Shown: piece after piece, positions 25,762 to 34,167 of the stretch
How the letters are laid out: each line of letters starts with the position of its first letter
Numbering within the stretch: position 1 is the first letter of the stretch
Assembly: GCA_036984305.1 (NCBI GenBank)
Contig: BQWY01000001.1
Coordinates: forward strand, 4,051,501-4,115,500
Direction: 5' to 3'
DNA length: 64,000 nt
DNA from: Nitrospira sp.
Lineage (GTDB): Bacteria; Nitrospirota; Nitrospiria; Nitrospirales; Nitrospiraceae
Position numbers and translations under genes: made by a program
The notes under the pieces: generated by a model
The model's input: the letters and a program-made list of their open reading frames with translations, nothing else
Told to the model about the DNA's origin: nothing
Databases searched by the model: none

Positions 25762-27392
25762 GGTCTCCCCTCCTCCCGTCCCGCATCGGTCGTCAGCGCC
25801 ATCTTGTTTTGGTCCGCTCGCTTTACCAGGGTGACCACCGTGCGATTCTGCTTTGTGAAGTAGCGTTTCGCCACACGCTGCACGTCTTCCGCCGTCACCG
25901 CGGCGATACGGTCGCGTCCCTTGATGAGGTACTGCCAATCGCCGACCACCGTTTGATAATACGCCAGCGAGCCCGCGAGACGGCTGCTCGACCTGAGCGA
26001 GCGGGTCAGCCCTGCATCCAGATTGTTGATCACCTTCTCCAACTCCCGTTGGGTAACCGGTTCCGTCTGAAGGCGTTCGAGTTCTCGATAGACCTCGGTC
26101 TCCACCTCGGCCGTCGTGTGCGGGGCGCGGGGAGCCGCACTCACAACGAAGAGCGTGGGAGTTCTTGCACCCGGGAAACCGGTATCAGAGTCGACCGACA
26201 CGGCAACCTTGGTATCCCGGACAAGCCGCTCATGGAGTCGCGATGTGACCCCATCCGTCAGAATTGAGTCGATGACGTCGAACACATAGTCGTCGGGATG
26301 GCCGATTCCCGGCTTGTGGAATCCGATCAGTACGCCCGGCTCCGCATCGAACTCGATCTCGACTCGCCGCTCGCCCCGCTGTTCCGGCTCCGCCGTAAAC
26401 ACGGGCGGGGGAATGGGGGAGGGTGGAATCTTCCCAAAGGTGCTTTCCACGAGCTTGATGACTTCGCCTGGATTGATGTCCCCGACTATGGCGATGACCG
26501 CGTTGTTGGGACCGTAATAGGTCTTGAAGAACTGCTCCGTCACGGCGGGCGTAAGACTTTGAATGTCCGCTCCCCATCCAATCGTCGGGAAGTGGTAGGG
26601 ATGCGCCTGAAAGGCCGCCGATGCCAACGCCTCGTACAGCAACCCGGCCGGGCTGTCGTCCGTCCGTAACCGGCGCTCTTCCATCACCACCGCACGCTCC
26701 TTATAAAACTCCCGCATGACAGGGTGAGCCATCCGGTCCGCCTCGATCGCCGCCCATAGGGGAAGCCGATTCGCCGGTAGACTGACCACGTAGCGTGTCA
26801 CGTCCTTCCCTGTGGACGCGTTCATCCCCACCCCTCCATGTCGCTGGTACAGGAGAGGAATCTCATTTTCGACCACGTATTCCCCGGCTTTGGCTTGGAG
26901 CTTTGCAAATCGTCGTTCCAATTCTTCGGCTTTCGCACGGACGGCAGGATCCTCCGGCTCACCCGTCTCGACAGCAGCCTGCAATCGGCCTCGCGCCCGT
27001 TCCAATTCGGTGTTGACCTTGTCGAGTTGCTGCAGCAAGGGCCGTTCTTTGTCGAAATTCGTCGTCCCCAGCCGTCGCGTTCCTTTGAACGCCATGTGCT
27101 CATACAGGTGCGCGACACCGGTTTGCCCGGTGACCTCGTTGACGCCGCCGACTCCGAACGTCACGTTGATGGAGACCACCGGGGCATGATGCCGCTCAAC
27201 CATCAGGAGCTTAAGCCCGTTCTTCAACTTGTGTTCGATCACGCGATCTTTCAGCGCCGACATGTCGGCAGGGGCGCGGTCGATGTTGAAGAACAAGGGG
27301 GACAGTAGACAAATGAGAAGTGTCATGAACCCGATCGCGGACGGTCCGGGCCTTGTGGTTGCCCTCACCCTATTCCTGAAGCTGTGTGTCAT
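25758..27392 (-). CDS. M16 zinc peptidase (catalytic)
   Basis: A 544-residue exported zinc protease. After an N-terminal signal or anchor (MTLLICLLSPLFFNI) comes the M16 domain with the inverted zinc motif HLYEHM at residues 95-99 and a following FKGT. The downstream acidic ligand is expected within MREFYKERAVVMEERRL. A charged, probably coiled-coil insertion (about 108-170) separates the zinc motif from the rest. The C-terminal domain has GDINPGEVIKLVESTFG and VTSRLHERLVRD. It would form a heterodimer with the inactive M16 protein downstream. The gene overlaps both neighbours by ATGA. Confidence 0.93.
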   Translation of the reverse strand: MTHSFRNRVRATTRPGPSAIGFMTLLICLLSPLFFNIDRAPADMSALKDRVIEHKLKNGLKLLMVERHHAPVVSINVTFGVGGVNEVTGQTGVAHLYEHMAFKGTRRLGTTNFDKERPLLQQLDKVNTELERARGRLQAAVETGEPEDPAVRAKAEELERRFAKLQAKAGEYVVENEIPLLYQRHGGVGMNASTGKDVTRYVVSLPANRLPLWAAIEADRMAHPVMREFYKERAVVMEERRLRTDDSPAGLLYEALASAAFQAHPYHFPTIGWGADIQSLTPAVTEQFFKTYYGPNNAVIAIVGDINPGEVIKLVESTFGKIPPSPIPPPVFTAEPEQRGERRVEIEFDAEPGVLIGFHKPGIGHPDDYVFDVIDSILTDGVTSRLHERLVRDTKVAVSVDSDTGFPGARTPTLFVVSAAPRAPHTTAEVETEVYRELERLQTEPVTQRELEKVINNLDAGLTRSLRSSSRLAGSLAYYQTVVGDWQYLIKGRDRIAAVTAEDVQRVAKRYFTKQNRTVVTLVKRADQNKMALTTDAGREEGRP

Positions 27393-28036
27393 GTGAATAT
27401 CTCCATCAGATCCTCCGGACGTTCGATAAACCACTCGGGCCGACAGGCACGCATACGATCGCGATTTCCCATCCCGTACCCGACGGCACAGACACGGATC
27501 CCCGCATTGTGTCCGCCATTGATATCGTTGGTGCTGTCACCGATCAGCACGGCCCGTTCCTTGTCCACCTCGAGCTGGTCAAGGATATGCAAGAGCATGC
27601 CCGGCTCGGGCTTTAACCCGAACCCATTATCCCCGCCGACCACGTGCGCGTAGTGGTGGTCCCCGAGCCCTTTGAGGATCACCTTGGTGTATTCCAGCGA
27701 TTTGTTGGTCGCGACCGCCTTGAGCTTGCGATCGAAATGCGACAAGACTGCATCCACGCCAGGATAGTAGGTGGTACGGTCGAGGCAATGCTCGAGGTAG
27801 TGGCCGCGGAATATGCGCAATGCCTCCGCATAGCGCGCTTCGTCCATCTCACCAACGGCCAATCGCAGAAGCTTTTTCACCCCGTCGCCGACGAAGCCGA
27901 AAATCTCCTCTTGAGGACGCTCGGGCAAACCCATCTCCTTCAACGTCAGATTGACGGAGAAGGCGATGTCCCATTTCGATTCGATCAGGGTGCCGTCCAG
28001 ATCGAAGATCAGGAGATCGATCGGTGTTGCCATCAT
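27389..28036 (-). CDS. HAD-superfamily phosphatase (phosphoglycolate phosphatase-like)
   Basis: A 215-residue HAD hydrolase of the Gph/PGP group. Motif I FDLDGTLIES carries the nucleophile Asp, a cap domain follows, motif II lies in VATNKS, motif III in LKPEPG, and motif IV in LIGDSTNDING. It probably hydrolyses 2-phosphoglycolate or a similar phosphate ester. ATG 28036 follows the stop of the upstream gene at ATGATG, so translation is coupled; earlier in-frame codons belong to the overlapping region. It is the third gene of the pyk operon. Confidence 0.9.
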   Translation of the reverse strand: MMATPIDLLIFDLDGTLIESKWDIAFSVNLTLKEMGLPERPQEEIFGFVGDGVKKLLRLAVGEMDEARYAEALRIFRGHYLEHCLDRTTYYPGVDAVLSHFDRKLKAVATNKSLEYTKVILKGLGDHHYAHVVGGDNGFGLKPEPGMLLHILDQLEVDKERAVLIGDSTNDINGGHNAGIRVCAVGYGMGNRDRMRACRPEWFIERPEDLMEIFT

Positions 28037-28638
28037 TTCGCCTTTTCCAGCGCCTCTTGAAGGCTCGCCAGTTGCCTCCGCTTCGAGAGGTCGGTTTCGT
28101 CCAGCCAGGCCTGGCGAACTTGATTGATCATTCGTTTTTGTCCCACGTGAGGCGGCCAAATCGGCCCCACGATCCGCCAGCGATTCCGAACTGCCTTGAC
28201 TCGAACCTGAATTCTCTCCTTCGCCGGGTCGGCCACGAATCCGCTCGTCTCATAATACACGGATCCGAGCACCGTAAAGGTGACGGGGATCACGACTTCC
28301 AAATTGTCGACGACCTCCCACTCCGAGATGTCTTCGGCGATCGTAAAATCGGTAATGACCATGATCTTACCCCACACATGATCGGGGCCCCAGTCGACAA
28401 AAGGGCTCAGGGCTTCGTAGGTCGTCGAGCTCAGCCGCGCGCCCTTCGAGTCCAAGGCAAGGTATCGCTTCACCACCTCGACGGGATTATTCTTCAGCGC
28501 CCCCGACTGCGCTCGCACCTCGCCTCCTGCCCCTATAATCACGACAGCGATCAACACCACGAGACGGATGGCCGCGTACACGGCCGGCGTCGCCCCGTAC
28601 ACCAATGCCCTTCGCTCCCCGGCGTGGTTGACTCTCAT
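28033..28638 (-). CDS. exported protein of unknown function in pyk operon
   Basis: A 201-residue protein with an N-terminal signal-anchor at about residues 22-42 (AIRLVVLIAVVIIGAGGEVR). The mature part (NNPVEVVKRYLALDSKGARL, then VPVTFTVLGSVYYETSGF-like beta segments, and a basic, Gln-rich C-terminal helix) resembles an NTF2-like or lipoprotein-like small domain, but I do not recognise a family. The start ATG overlaps the pyk stop (ATGA), so it is made together with pyruvate kinase. The pairing of a glycolytic enzyme with an exported unknown is unusual. Confidence 0.75.
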   Translation of the reverse strand: MRVNHAGERRALVYGATPAVYAAIRLVVLIAVVIIGAGGEVRAQSGALKNNPVEVVKRYLALDSKGARLSSTTYEALSPFVDWGPDHVWGKIMVITDFTIAEDISEWEVVDNLEVVIPVTFTVLGSVYYETSGFVADPAKERIQVRVKAVRNRWRIVGPIWPPHVGQKRMINQVRQAWLDETDLSKRRQLASLQEALEKAK

Positions 28639-30086
28639 CCCACCTCGTAGAGCTTCATCACATTGGTCCCGCCTGGTTGCCCCGCCATGACACCCGACAC
28701 CATGACGATTCGATCCCCTGCTTCGGCCAGACCGTGCATCTTTAAGTACGCATCGATACGCCGAACTCGGTCGTCGTTCTGCTCCATCACTGGGAAACAT
28801 CCAGCTTGCACCCCCCAGAGCATTGCCAAGCGCCGCCGAACCGTTTCGGTCGGAGTCAGCGCGACGATCGGGACGCGGGGTCGTTCCTTTGACAAGAGCC
28901 GCGCCGTCCGCCCGGATTCCGTCAACGCGACGATGGCGCGTGCCTGGATGACAGCGGCGGACGAAGAGGCGGCACGGCAAATCGCTTCCGAGATGCGGTC
29001 GGCAAGGGAGACACGATCCGTCTCGCGTTGAAAGCGCAGTGGTGCGGCCTCCTCGGCGGCCTGCACGAGCCTATTCATGACAGCCACCGATTCGATAGGA
29101 TACTCCCCTACAGCCGTCTCCCCCGACAACATGACGGCATCCGTGCCGTCGAATACCGCGTTGGCGACATCGGAGGCTTCCGCCCGTGTAGGACTGGGAT
29201 GGTGTGTCATGGATTCCAACATCTGCGTCGCGGTGATCACGACTCGCCCAACCCGATTGGCTGCCTCGATAATCCGTTTCTGAAGGATCGGCACCGTCTC
29301 CGGTCCCATCTCGACCCCCAAATCACCGCGCGCGACCATCACTCCATCCGCCGCATCGATCACGCTGTCGAGTTTTTCGATCGCTTCGGCCCGTTCGATC
29401 TTGGCAATAATGGGCTGGCTGCCGCCGCGATCTCGAATCGCCGTGCGTGCCGTCTCGATGTCTTCCGGCCCTCTGACAAACGACAACGCCACATAGTCCA
29501 CGCCCTGTTCAATTCCAAACGCAAGGTCCTCGCGATCCTTGTCGGTCACAGCCGGCGCGCTGACGACCGTTCCAGGTAAGTTCATACCTTTGTGTGATCG
29601 CAGCACCCCGCCGCTTACGACGGCACAGAGCAGGTCCGATGCATCGATCGAAAGCACCCGAAGCTCGACGAGGCCATCATCGATCAAGACCCGCGCGCCC
29701 GGCTTGGCATCCCGCGCCAATTGGGGATAGGTGACCGGAACGGCCATGTCCGGAATCGATCGCCCACTTTGAAAGCCATGCTGTCCACCAGAGCGGAGCA
29801 TGCCACCGCGCAGCCTGATCCGCTGGCCTGCGTCGATCCGGATACCGTCGGAAGGAAGATGCCCGAGCCGAATGCGTGGTCCTTGGAGATCCTGGAGAAT
29901 GGCCACGTTCCGACCCAGCCGCAGCCCTGTCTGGCGCACCGCGGTGATCGTCTGCGCGTGACTCTCGTGCGTGCCATGAGAAAAATTCAGCCGCGCCACG
30001 TCCATCCCGGCGTCCAACAGCCGAACGAGCACGTCCGGAGTGGAAGTGGCTGGCCCAAGCGTGCAGATGATCTTGGCTTTGCGCAT
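28635..30086 (-). CDS. pyk: pyruvate kinase
   Basis: A 483-residue pyruvate kinase that converts phosphoenolpyruvate and ADP to pyruvate and ATP. The N terminus reads KAKIICTLGPATSTP and ARLNFSHGTHESH. The active-site block is IIAKIERAEAIEKLD, then MVARGDLGVEMG and ITATQMLESM with the K+/Mg2+ residues. The C-terminal allosteric domain includes ALTESGRTARLLSKERPRVP. Full length by family standards. It is the first gene of a minus-strand operon (pyk, exported unknown, HAD phosphatase, two M16 genes), each joined by an ATGA overlap. Confidence 0.97.
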   Translation of the reverse strand: MRKAKIICTLGPATSTPDVLVRLLDAGMDVARLNFSHGTHESHAQTITAVRQTGLRLGRNVAILQDLQGPRIRLGHLPSDGIRIDAGQRIRLRGGMLRSGGQHGFQSGRSIPDMAVPVTYPQLARDAKPGARVLIDDGLVELRVLSIDASDLLCAVVSGGVLRSHKGMNLPGTVVSAPAVTDKDREDLAFGIEQGVDYVALSFVRGPEDIETARTAIRDRGGSQPIIAKIERAEAIEKLDSVIDAADGVMVARGDLGVEMGPETVPILQKRIIEAANRVGRVVITATQMLESMTHHPSPTRAEASDVANAVFDGTDAVMLSGETAVGEYPIESVAVMNRLVQAAEEAAPLRFQRETDRVSLADRISEAICRAASSSAAVIQARAIVALTESGRTARLLSKERPRVPIVALTPTETVRRRLAMLWGVQAGCFPVMEQNDDRVRRIDAYLKMHGLAEAGDRIVMVSGVMAGQPGGTNVMKLYEVG

Positions 30087-30255
30087 GAGTCAAGGAGGGA
30101 CACGACGCCAAAAGAATTCTAGCAGGAGGCCAGAGGGCGTCGCAATGAACACACGGGAATGTGCGCCCGCGGCAGGCTCCGCGCGGCCCGACGTGTCGCG
30201 TTGTGCTGTCACGGACTGCGTGCTAGAGTGCGTGTGGCAACGGACATCGACACGC

Positions 30256-30744
30256 ATGGCTGCACGCAATACGCTGAGACGCTCACTCGGATGGGCGGCC
30301 ACGCTCGCGACAGTGCTGCTGGTCATGTTTGCGGTGAGCCGAGAGCCGGAATTAACGACCCACCCTTCCTATCTTCCGGCATCGACGCAAGATGAGTCGG
30401 TCCCAAGCGCAACGCACGTGGTCCCGGCGAGCCGGGGAGAGCCGGAGCGCCGCACGGCTACACACTCCAGCAAGATCGCACCGCTCCCCGGAGTTCCCAC
30501 CAAGGCGTACGAGGTCTTCGATGCCATTCAGGCTCGAGAGGGAGAGCCCCTCCCAGGGTATGTCGGCGGACGAACGTTCGAAAACCGGGAACGGCGTCTT
30601 CCCCGGGGACGCTATCGAGAGTACGACGTGAACCCTAGAACTCGTGGGGAGGATCGGGGAGCGGAGCGACTCGTGATCGAACAGCAAACCGGGAAAGCCT
30701 ATTATACCGACGACCATTACCGGTCCTTCACTCCCATCAACTAA
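30256..30744 (+). CDS. barnase-like secreted ribonuclease
   Basis: A 162-residue protein with an N-terminal membrane or secretion segment (LGWAATLATVLLVMFAVS, about residues 11-28) and a C-terminal microbial ribonuclease domain of the barnase/RNase N1-T1 fold. The active-site residues can be placed by similarity: Glu in RGRYREYDVN, Arg in GAERLVIEQ and His in DDHYRSFTPIN. Other conserved blocks are GEPLPGYVGGRTFENRE and AYYTDDH. It would cleave RNA. The frame is open upstream to 30040, but ATG 30256 gives the signal; 30145 is an alternative. The inhibitor gene starts 7 bases later. Confidence 0.88.
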   Translation: MAARNTLRRSLGWAATLATVLLVMFAVSREPELTTHPSYLPASTQDESVPSATHVVPASRGEPERRTATHSSKIAPLPGVPTKAYEVFDAIQAREGEPLPGYVGGRTFENRERRLPRGRYREYDVNPRTRGEDRGAERLVIEQQTGKAYYTDDHYRSFTPIN

Positions 30745-30751
30745 GGACTCG

Positions 30752-31225
30752 ATGCCCGCCTCTCATCGGTTGGTAAGTCTCCATGCACCGTGGGTACACG
30801 TGCTGGCGCTGGAATCAGGACAATCGGCCCTGGCGGCGCTGACCCCTCCGCCCTCATTCGCCGTGAAGATTGTCGACGGTCTGACCTGTTCCACAAAAGA
30901 TCGGTTGCTCAATGAACTCGCTCGTGCTCTCTCGTTCCCCGACTATTTCGACCCCAACTGGGACGCGCTCGAGGAATGTTTGTGCGATTTGGAATGGCTA
31001 CCGGCAGACGGGTACGTACTCCTGTTCGACCGGGCCAACCAGCTACTGGCCGAGGAGCCGGGCGCGCGCAACACGTTGTTCAGTGTCCTGCGCTCGGCGG
31101 GAAAGCACTGGGCTTCCCAGTGCCCGCCCAAGTCGTTTCGAACTCTGCTCATCGTAACTGAACGCCCGCAGGCTATTGGGAAGGCGTGGCGCATAGCCCT
31201 TTGGAATCCAGCGCGACAGACTTGA
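30752..31225 (+). CDS. barstar-family ribonuclease inhibitor
   Basis: A 157-residue barstar-type inhibitor. The recognisable core is FPDYFDPNWDALEECLCDLE, which holds the acidic residues that block the barnase active site, preceded by IVDGLTCSTKDRLLNELARA and followed by a beta strand YVLLFDRANQ. The C-terminal extension (from about 100, SKSFRTLLIVTE-like) makes it longer than classic barstar (about 90 residues). It starts 7 bases after the ribonuclease stop, the standard toxin-immunity order, and would protect the producer. Confidence 0.9.
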   Translation: MPASHRLVSLHAPWVHVLALESGQSALAALTPPPSFAVKIVDGLTCSTKDRLLNELARALSFPDYFDPNWDALEECLCDLEWLPADGYVLLFDRANQLLAEEPGARNTLFSVLRSAGKHWASQCPPKSFRTLLIVTERPQAIGKAWRIALWNPARQT

Positions 31226-31304
31226 GAGCACACCGTGAGAATAATGGCCGGCGTACCGAACACTATCGTTGGCCATCGCTTGAGCGATACCTTCGATGGC
31301 GCGA

Positions 31305-31511
31305 CTATGTAGACAGGATAGCGCTAGGTTCGGCTCGCATCTGCCCTTCGAGCGACTGAACCTTGCGGAGGCCCGCGCGAAGGCGAGCTCGGTAGTGGTA
31401 GGCATGGTACGGACAGATCCCGTGCGTCGTCCGCTTATCGAGGAGCGGGGACCGCTCGCCGAGCATGGCTGGTTTTCCCTCTCGTTCACACCAGGCGCAG
31501 ACAACCAGCAT
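31305..31511 (-). CDS. small CxxC/HGIC zinc-binding-like protein (paralogue B)
   Basis: A 68-residue protein with the same pattern as its neighbour at 31883-32245: VVCAWCEREGKP, PLLDKR, THGICPYH and a short basic helix (YRARLRAGLRK). The C-x2-C and H-G-I-C-x2-H set looks like a small zinc site. The start is placed at ATG 31511; the frame runs further upstream without similarity. Function unknown; the motif also occurs as a tail on sensory proteins (CxxC ... HGICPxC). Confidence 0.6.
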   Translation of the reverse strand: MLVVCAWCEREGKPAMLGERSPLLDKRTTHGICPYHAYHYRARLRAGLRKVQSLEGQMRAEPSAILST

Positions 31512-31882
31512 GAAGCACGCTCCACTGTTCACATGAGTTTGAGGCGACTCGACCGACAGTCTGACCAATCGATGAATCCAGCAAATTCCGGGCCAACGCT
31601 GATGATTGCGCAAGTACACAAAATTACGGACGGAACCTCTTTCGCCGCGCTATACAGCACTCTGCATGTATCGAATTGGATAACCGACGTGTATCTACGT
31701 GGCGGGAGCTGAACTGGACGCCCGGTGCGAGACCACACGCATTGGCATGGCGGAAGGGGCTGAGCCCTCCTCATTAAGGCGAGACGACCTGGGCAACCGC
31801 CCCGGCTCAATGAGTAGTTGGGCTCGCCCTTCCATTCCGGCTGGCCGACTGACCGGCCAACCCTCCGTCCATGACCCACTGA
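31512..31882. other. intergenic gap, no gene seen
   Basis: A 371-base stretch between the two small CxxC proteins. Open frames here have no similarity, no ribosome site and overlap each other on both strands. No tRNA, strong hairpin or long repeat is apparent. Confidence 0.5.
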
Positions 31883-32245
31883 CTACCACCAGGACGACGC
31901 CACTCGCTTCTCCGAACAGCTAGCCAAGTTACGCTGTCTGAGCCCAATTTTTTCGAGGCAATCTCCGAGATGCAACCGGCGAAACGTCAACAATACTGAC
32001 TTGACCAATGCCCGACTTCCGGAAATGTGTTCTTGCTGAAGAGCATGAGAGTCGGCCCAGTCGGGACCGGGAACTTTGTGGGACACGGCCCCCCCCGGTG
32101 TCGTTCCCACTCCGCATGTCTTCAAGTAATCATCCAAATGCGTGCGACAGATTCCGTGAGTCGGACGTTCATCCAACAGCGGAGCACGTAGGCCGATAAA
32201 CGACGGCCGCCCCTCCTGCTCGCACCATGCGCAGATAACCTTCAC
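31883..32245 (-). CDS. small CxxC/HGIC zinc-binding-like protein (paralogue A)
   Basis: A 120-residue protein with N-terminal KVICAWCEQEGRP, then PLLDER, THGICRTHLDDYL. The Cys and His spacing (CxxC, then HGIC-x2-H) matches paralogue B and suggests one zinc ion. The C-terminal half is unlike anything I know. The start ATG is at 32245 with codons MKVICAW. The role is unknown; both paralogues are transcribed toward the barstar gene. Confidence 0.65.
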   Translation of the reverse strand: MKVICAWCEQEGRPSFIGLRAPLLDERPTHGICRTHLDDYLKTCGVGTTPGGAVSHKVPGPDWADSHALQQEHISGSRALVKSVLLTFRRLHLGDCLEKIGLRQRNLASCSEKRVASSWW

Positions 32246-32532
32246 CCTGCCCTCCCCCGATGAACTGCCGTGACACGAGAAGTTCTCGCAAGAGTCGGGC
32301 CGCGGTCGCCCCGCTCTGACCGCGCTGGAAAATATGAGTATCCACAGCGAGATAGCAGCCGTGTAGACGCTTCTACGACATCAGGCGTGGTGAAGGGGTG
32401 TAGGCGGGGGGATATACCAGAGAGCGGTTTTGATCAATTGTTCGGCTACCTTGTCATATTCTCCTTGACAGGCCACCGAAGGGAAAGCCGCTTGACCCTG
32501 ATAAAATTGACATGCTACCGTGCGCCCCTTTC

Positions 32533-33816
32533 ATGAAGACCACACGATCCCAAAAGCTATTCGAAGCGTCACAACGAGTGATTCCCGGCGGGGTTAACAG
32601 CCCCGTGCGAGCCTTTCGTGGCGTCGGCGGGATTCCCCGCTTTATCGCACGAGCCAAAGGCCCTCGGTTACACGACGTCGACGGCAATGTCTACCTCGAC
32701 TATGTTCTGTCGTGGGGACCGATGATCCTGGGCCACGCTCCGGCTCCTGTCATCCAAGCGATCCGACGCGCGGCTGTCAACGGCACCAGTTTCGGAGCAC
32801 CCACCGAATTGGAATTGACCCTCGCGAGCATGCTTCGCGACGCGATTCCCTCGATGCAAAAGGTCCGATTGGTCAGCTCGGGTACCGAGGCCGTCATGAG
32901 CGCGATTCGGGTGGCTCGCGGCTTCACGGGGCGGAATACGATTCTCAAATTCGAAGGTTGCTATCACGGACACAGCGATTATCTGCTGGCGAAAGCCGGG
33001 TCTGGCTTGGCGACTCTTGGAATACCGGACTGCCCCGGGGTGCCAGCCGATTTCGCGAAGTACACGGTAACCGCTCCCTACAATGATCTCCGGGCCACGA
33101 AGCAACTGATCGAGCGGCACGCGCGTGATCTTGCGTGCGTGATCGTCGAGCCGGTGGCCGGGAACATGAATGTCGTGCCGCCATCGCCGGAATTCCTCCA
33201 CGCCTTGCGCGAATGGACGCGTGCCCATGATGCGTTGCTGATCTTCGACGAGGTCATCACCGGGTTTCGTGTGCACTACGGGGGCGCGCAGACCCTTTAT
33301 GACGTCGCACCGGACCTGACCATCCTTGGGAAAATCATCGGCGGGGGCCTTCCGGTCGGCGCGTACGGAGGCCGGGCGGAGATCATGGATTTGGTCGCGC
33401 CCGCAGGACCGGTTTACCAGGCCGGTACACTCTCGGGAAATCCATTGGCCGTCACGGCCGGGATCGAAACGTTGAAGCAACTCAAGAAGAAGGGCGTCTA
33501 CCGTCAACTCGATCGGCAGGCGGACGCGTTGGCCCAAGGTCTGGGCGCAGCTGCCAGGAAGGCCGGGGTGGATCTGTATCAGACACGCGTCGGCTCGATG
33601 ATGGGAGCCTTTTTTGCAAAAGGACCGGTCGTGGATTGGTCCACCGCGAAGTCAGCCGACACACAACGCTACGGGAAGTTCTTCCATGCCATGCTCGAAC
33701 ACGGCGTCTATCTCGCTCCGTCTCAGTTCGAGGCCGCGTTTGTGTCGACCGCTCATACGGCGGCCGACATTGCCGCAACACTCAAGGCAGCCGCCAAGGC
33801 ATTCGCAACTCTCTAG
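32533..33816 (+). CDS. hemL: glutamate-1-semialdehyde 2,1-aminomutase
   Basis: A 427-residue PLP-dependent enzyme of tetrapyrrole synthesis (C5 pathway), which converts glutamate-1-semialdehyde to 5-aminolevulinate. The N terminus reads [37 protein letters not shown] is the PLP phosphate-binding block, [12 protein letters not shown] holds the conserved Asp, and [18 protein letters not shown] carries the Schiff-base Lys. ATG 32533 gives the standard N terminus; 32512 is 7 codons earlier. The TAG stop lies exactly in the CTAG at the left end of the inverted-repeat element (33813). Confidence 0.97.
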   Translation: MKTTRSQKLFEASQRVIPGGVNSPVRAFRGVGGIPRFIARAKGPRLHDVDGNVYLDYVLSWGPMILGHAPAPVIQAIRRAAVNGTSFGAPTELELTLASMLRDAIPSMQKVRLVSSGTEAVMSAIRVARGFTGRNTILKFEGCYHGHSDYLLAKAGSGLATLGIPDCPGVPADFAKYTVTAPYNDLRATKQLIERHARDLACVIVEPVAGNMNVVPPSPEFLHALREWTRAHDALLIFDEVITGFRVHYGGAQTLYDVAPDLTILGKIIGGGLPVGAYGGRAEIMDLVAPAGPVYQAGTLSGNPLAVTAGIETLKQLKKKGVYRQLDRQADALAQGLGAAARKAGVDLYQTRVGSMMGAFFAKGPVVDWSTAKSADTQRYGKFFHAMLEHGVYLAPSQFEAAFVSTAHTAADIAATLKAAAKAFATL

Positions 33817-34161
33817 AACCTATCTCAACATCGTGTTCGGGGAGCCTGACACGGTCGGGTTGGGCTCCGAGAGGGGACAAGCCTTCGAGCGGGTTGTTCC
33901 CGCCCACGTTACTCCCTCAAACGGCTGGAGGGGATGAGCCCGCTCGCCTTCGCCATGGCAGGCGCCGATCGTGACGGGCCAGATGGGCTGCTGGTCGCCG
34001 ATCCGACGATCTGCTGGAGGCGATCAGCCAATCCAAGGACTCGCGCTGGCGGTCGGGACATCAACGCATCATGGCGAGGCTGGTGCGGCTCGCCCCTCGC
34101 CAGTCGTCCGTGTTTGAAGAGCGCACTCCGTTGACTCGAGCGATTTTGAGATAGGTTCTAG
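33813..34161. mobile_element. MITE-like element or IS5-type remnant with terminal inverted repeats
   Basis: The left end (33813-33833) and the right end (34141-34161) are inverted copies of one another over 21 bases with one mismatch; the outer 16 bases match perfectly (core CTAGAACCTATCTCAA). The outermost CTAG on both sides could be a 4-base target duplication, as in the IS5 family; the TIR would then begin AACCTATCTCAA. The inside (about 340 bases) has no convincing transposase. It lies between the stops of the convergent hemL and GT2 genes; the hemL TAG is in the left CTAG. Most likely a non-autonomous element or deletion remnant. Confidence 0.65.
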
Positions 34162-34167
34162 CCGACC

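Noticed and set aside
28024-28650. 208-codon open frame on the plus strand
   Set aside because: Lies opposite the exported protein of the pyk operon, which has a signal peptide and ATGA coupling.
33934-34134. 66-codon open frame inside the inverted-repeat element
   Set aside because: No transposase motif and unrelated composition; treated as part of the non-coding element.
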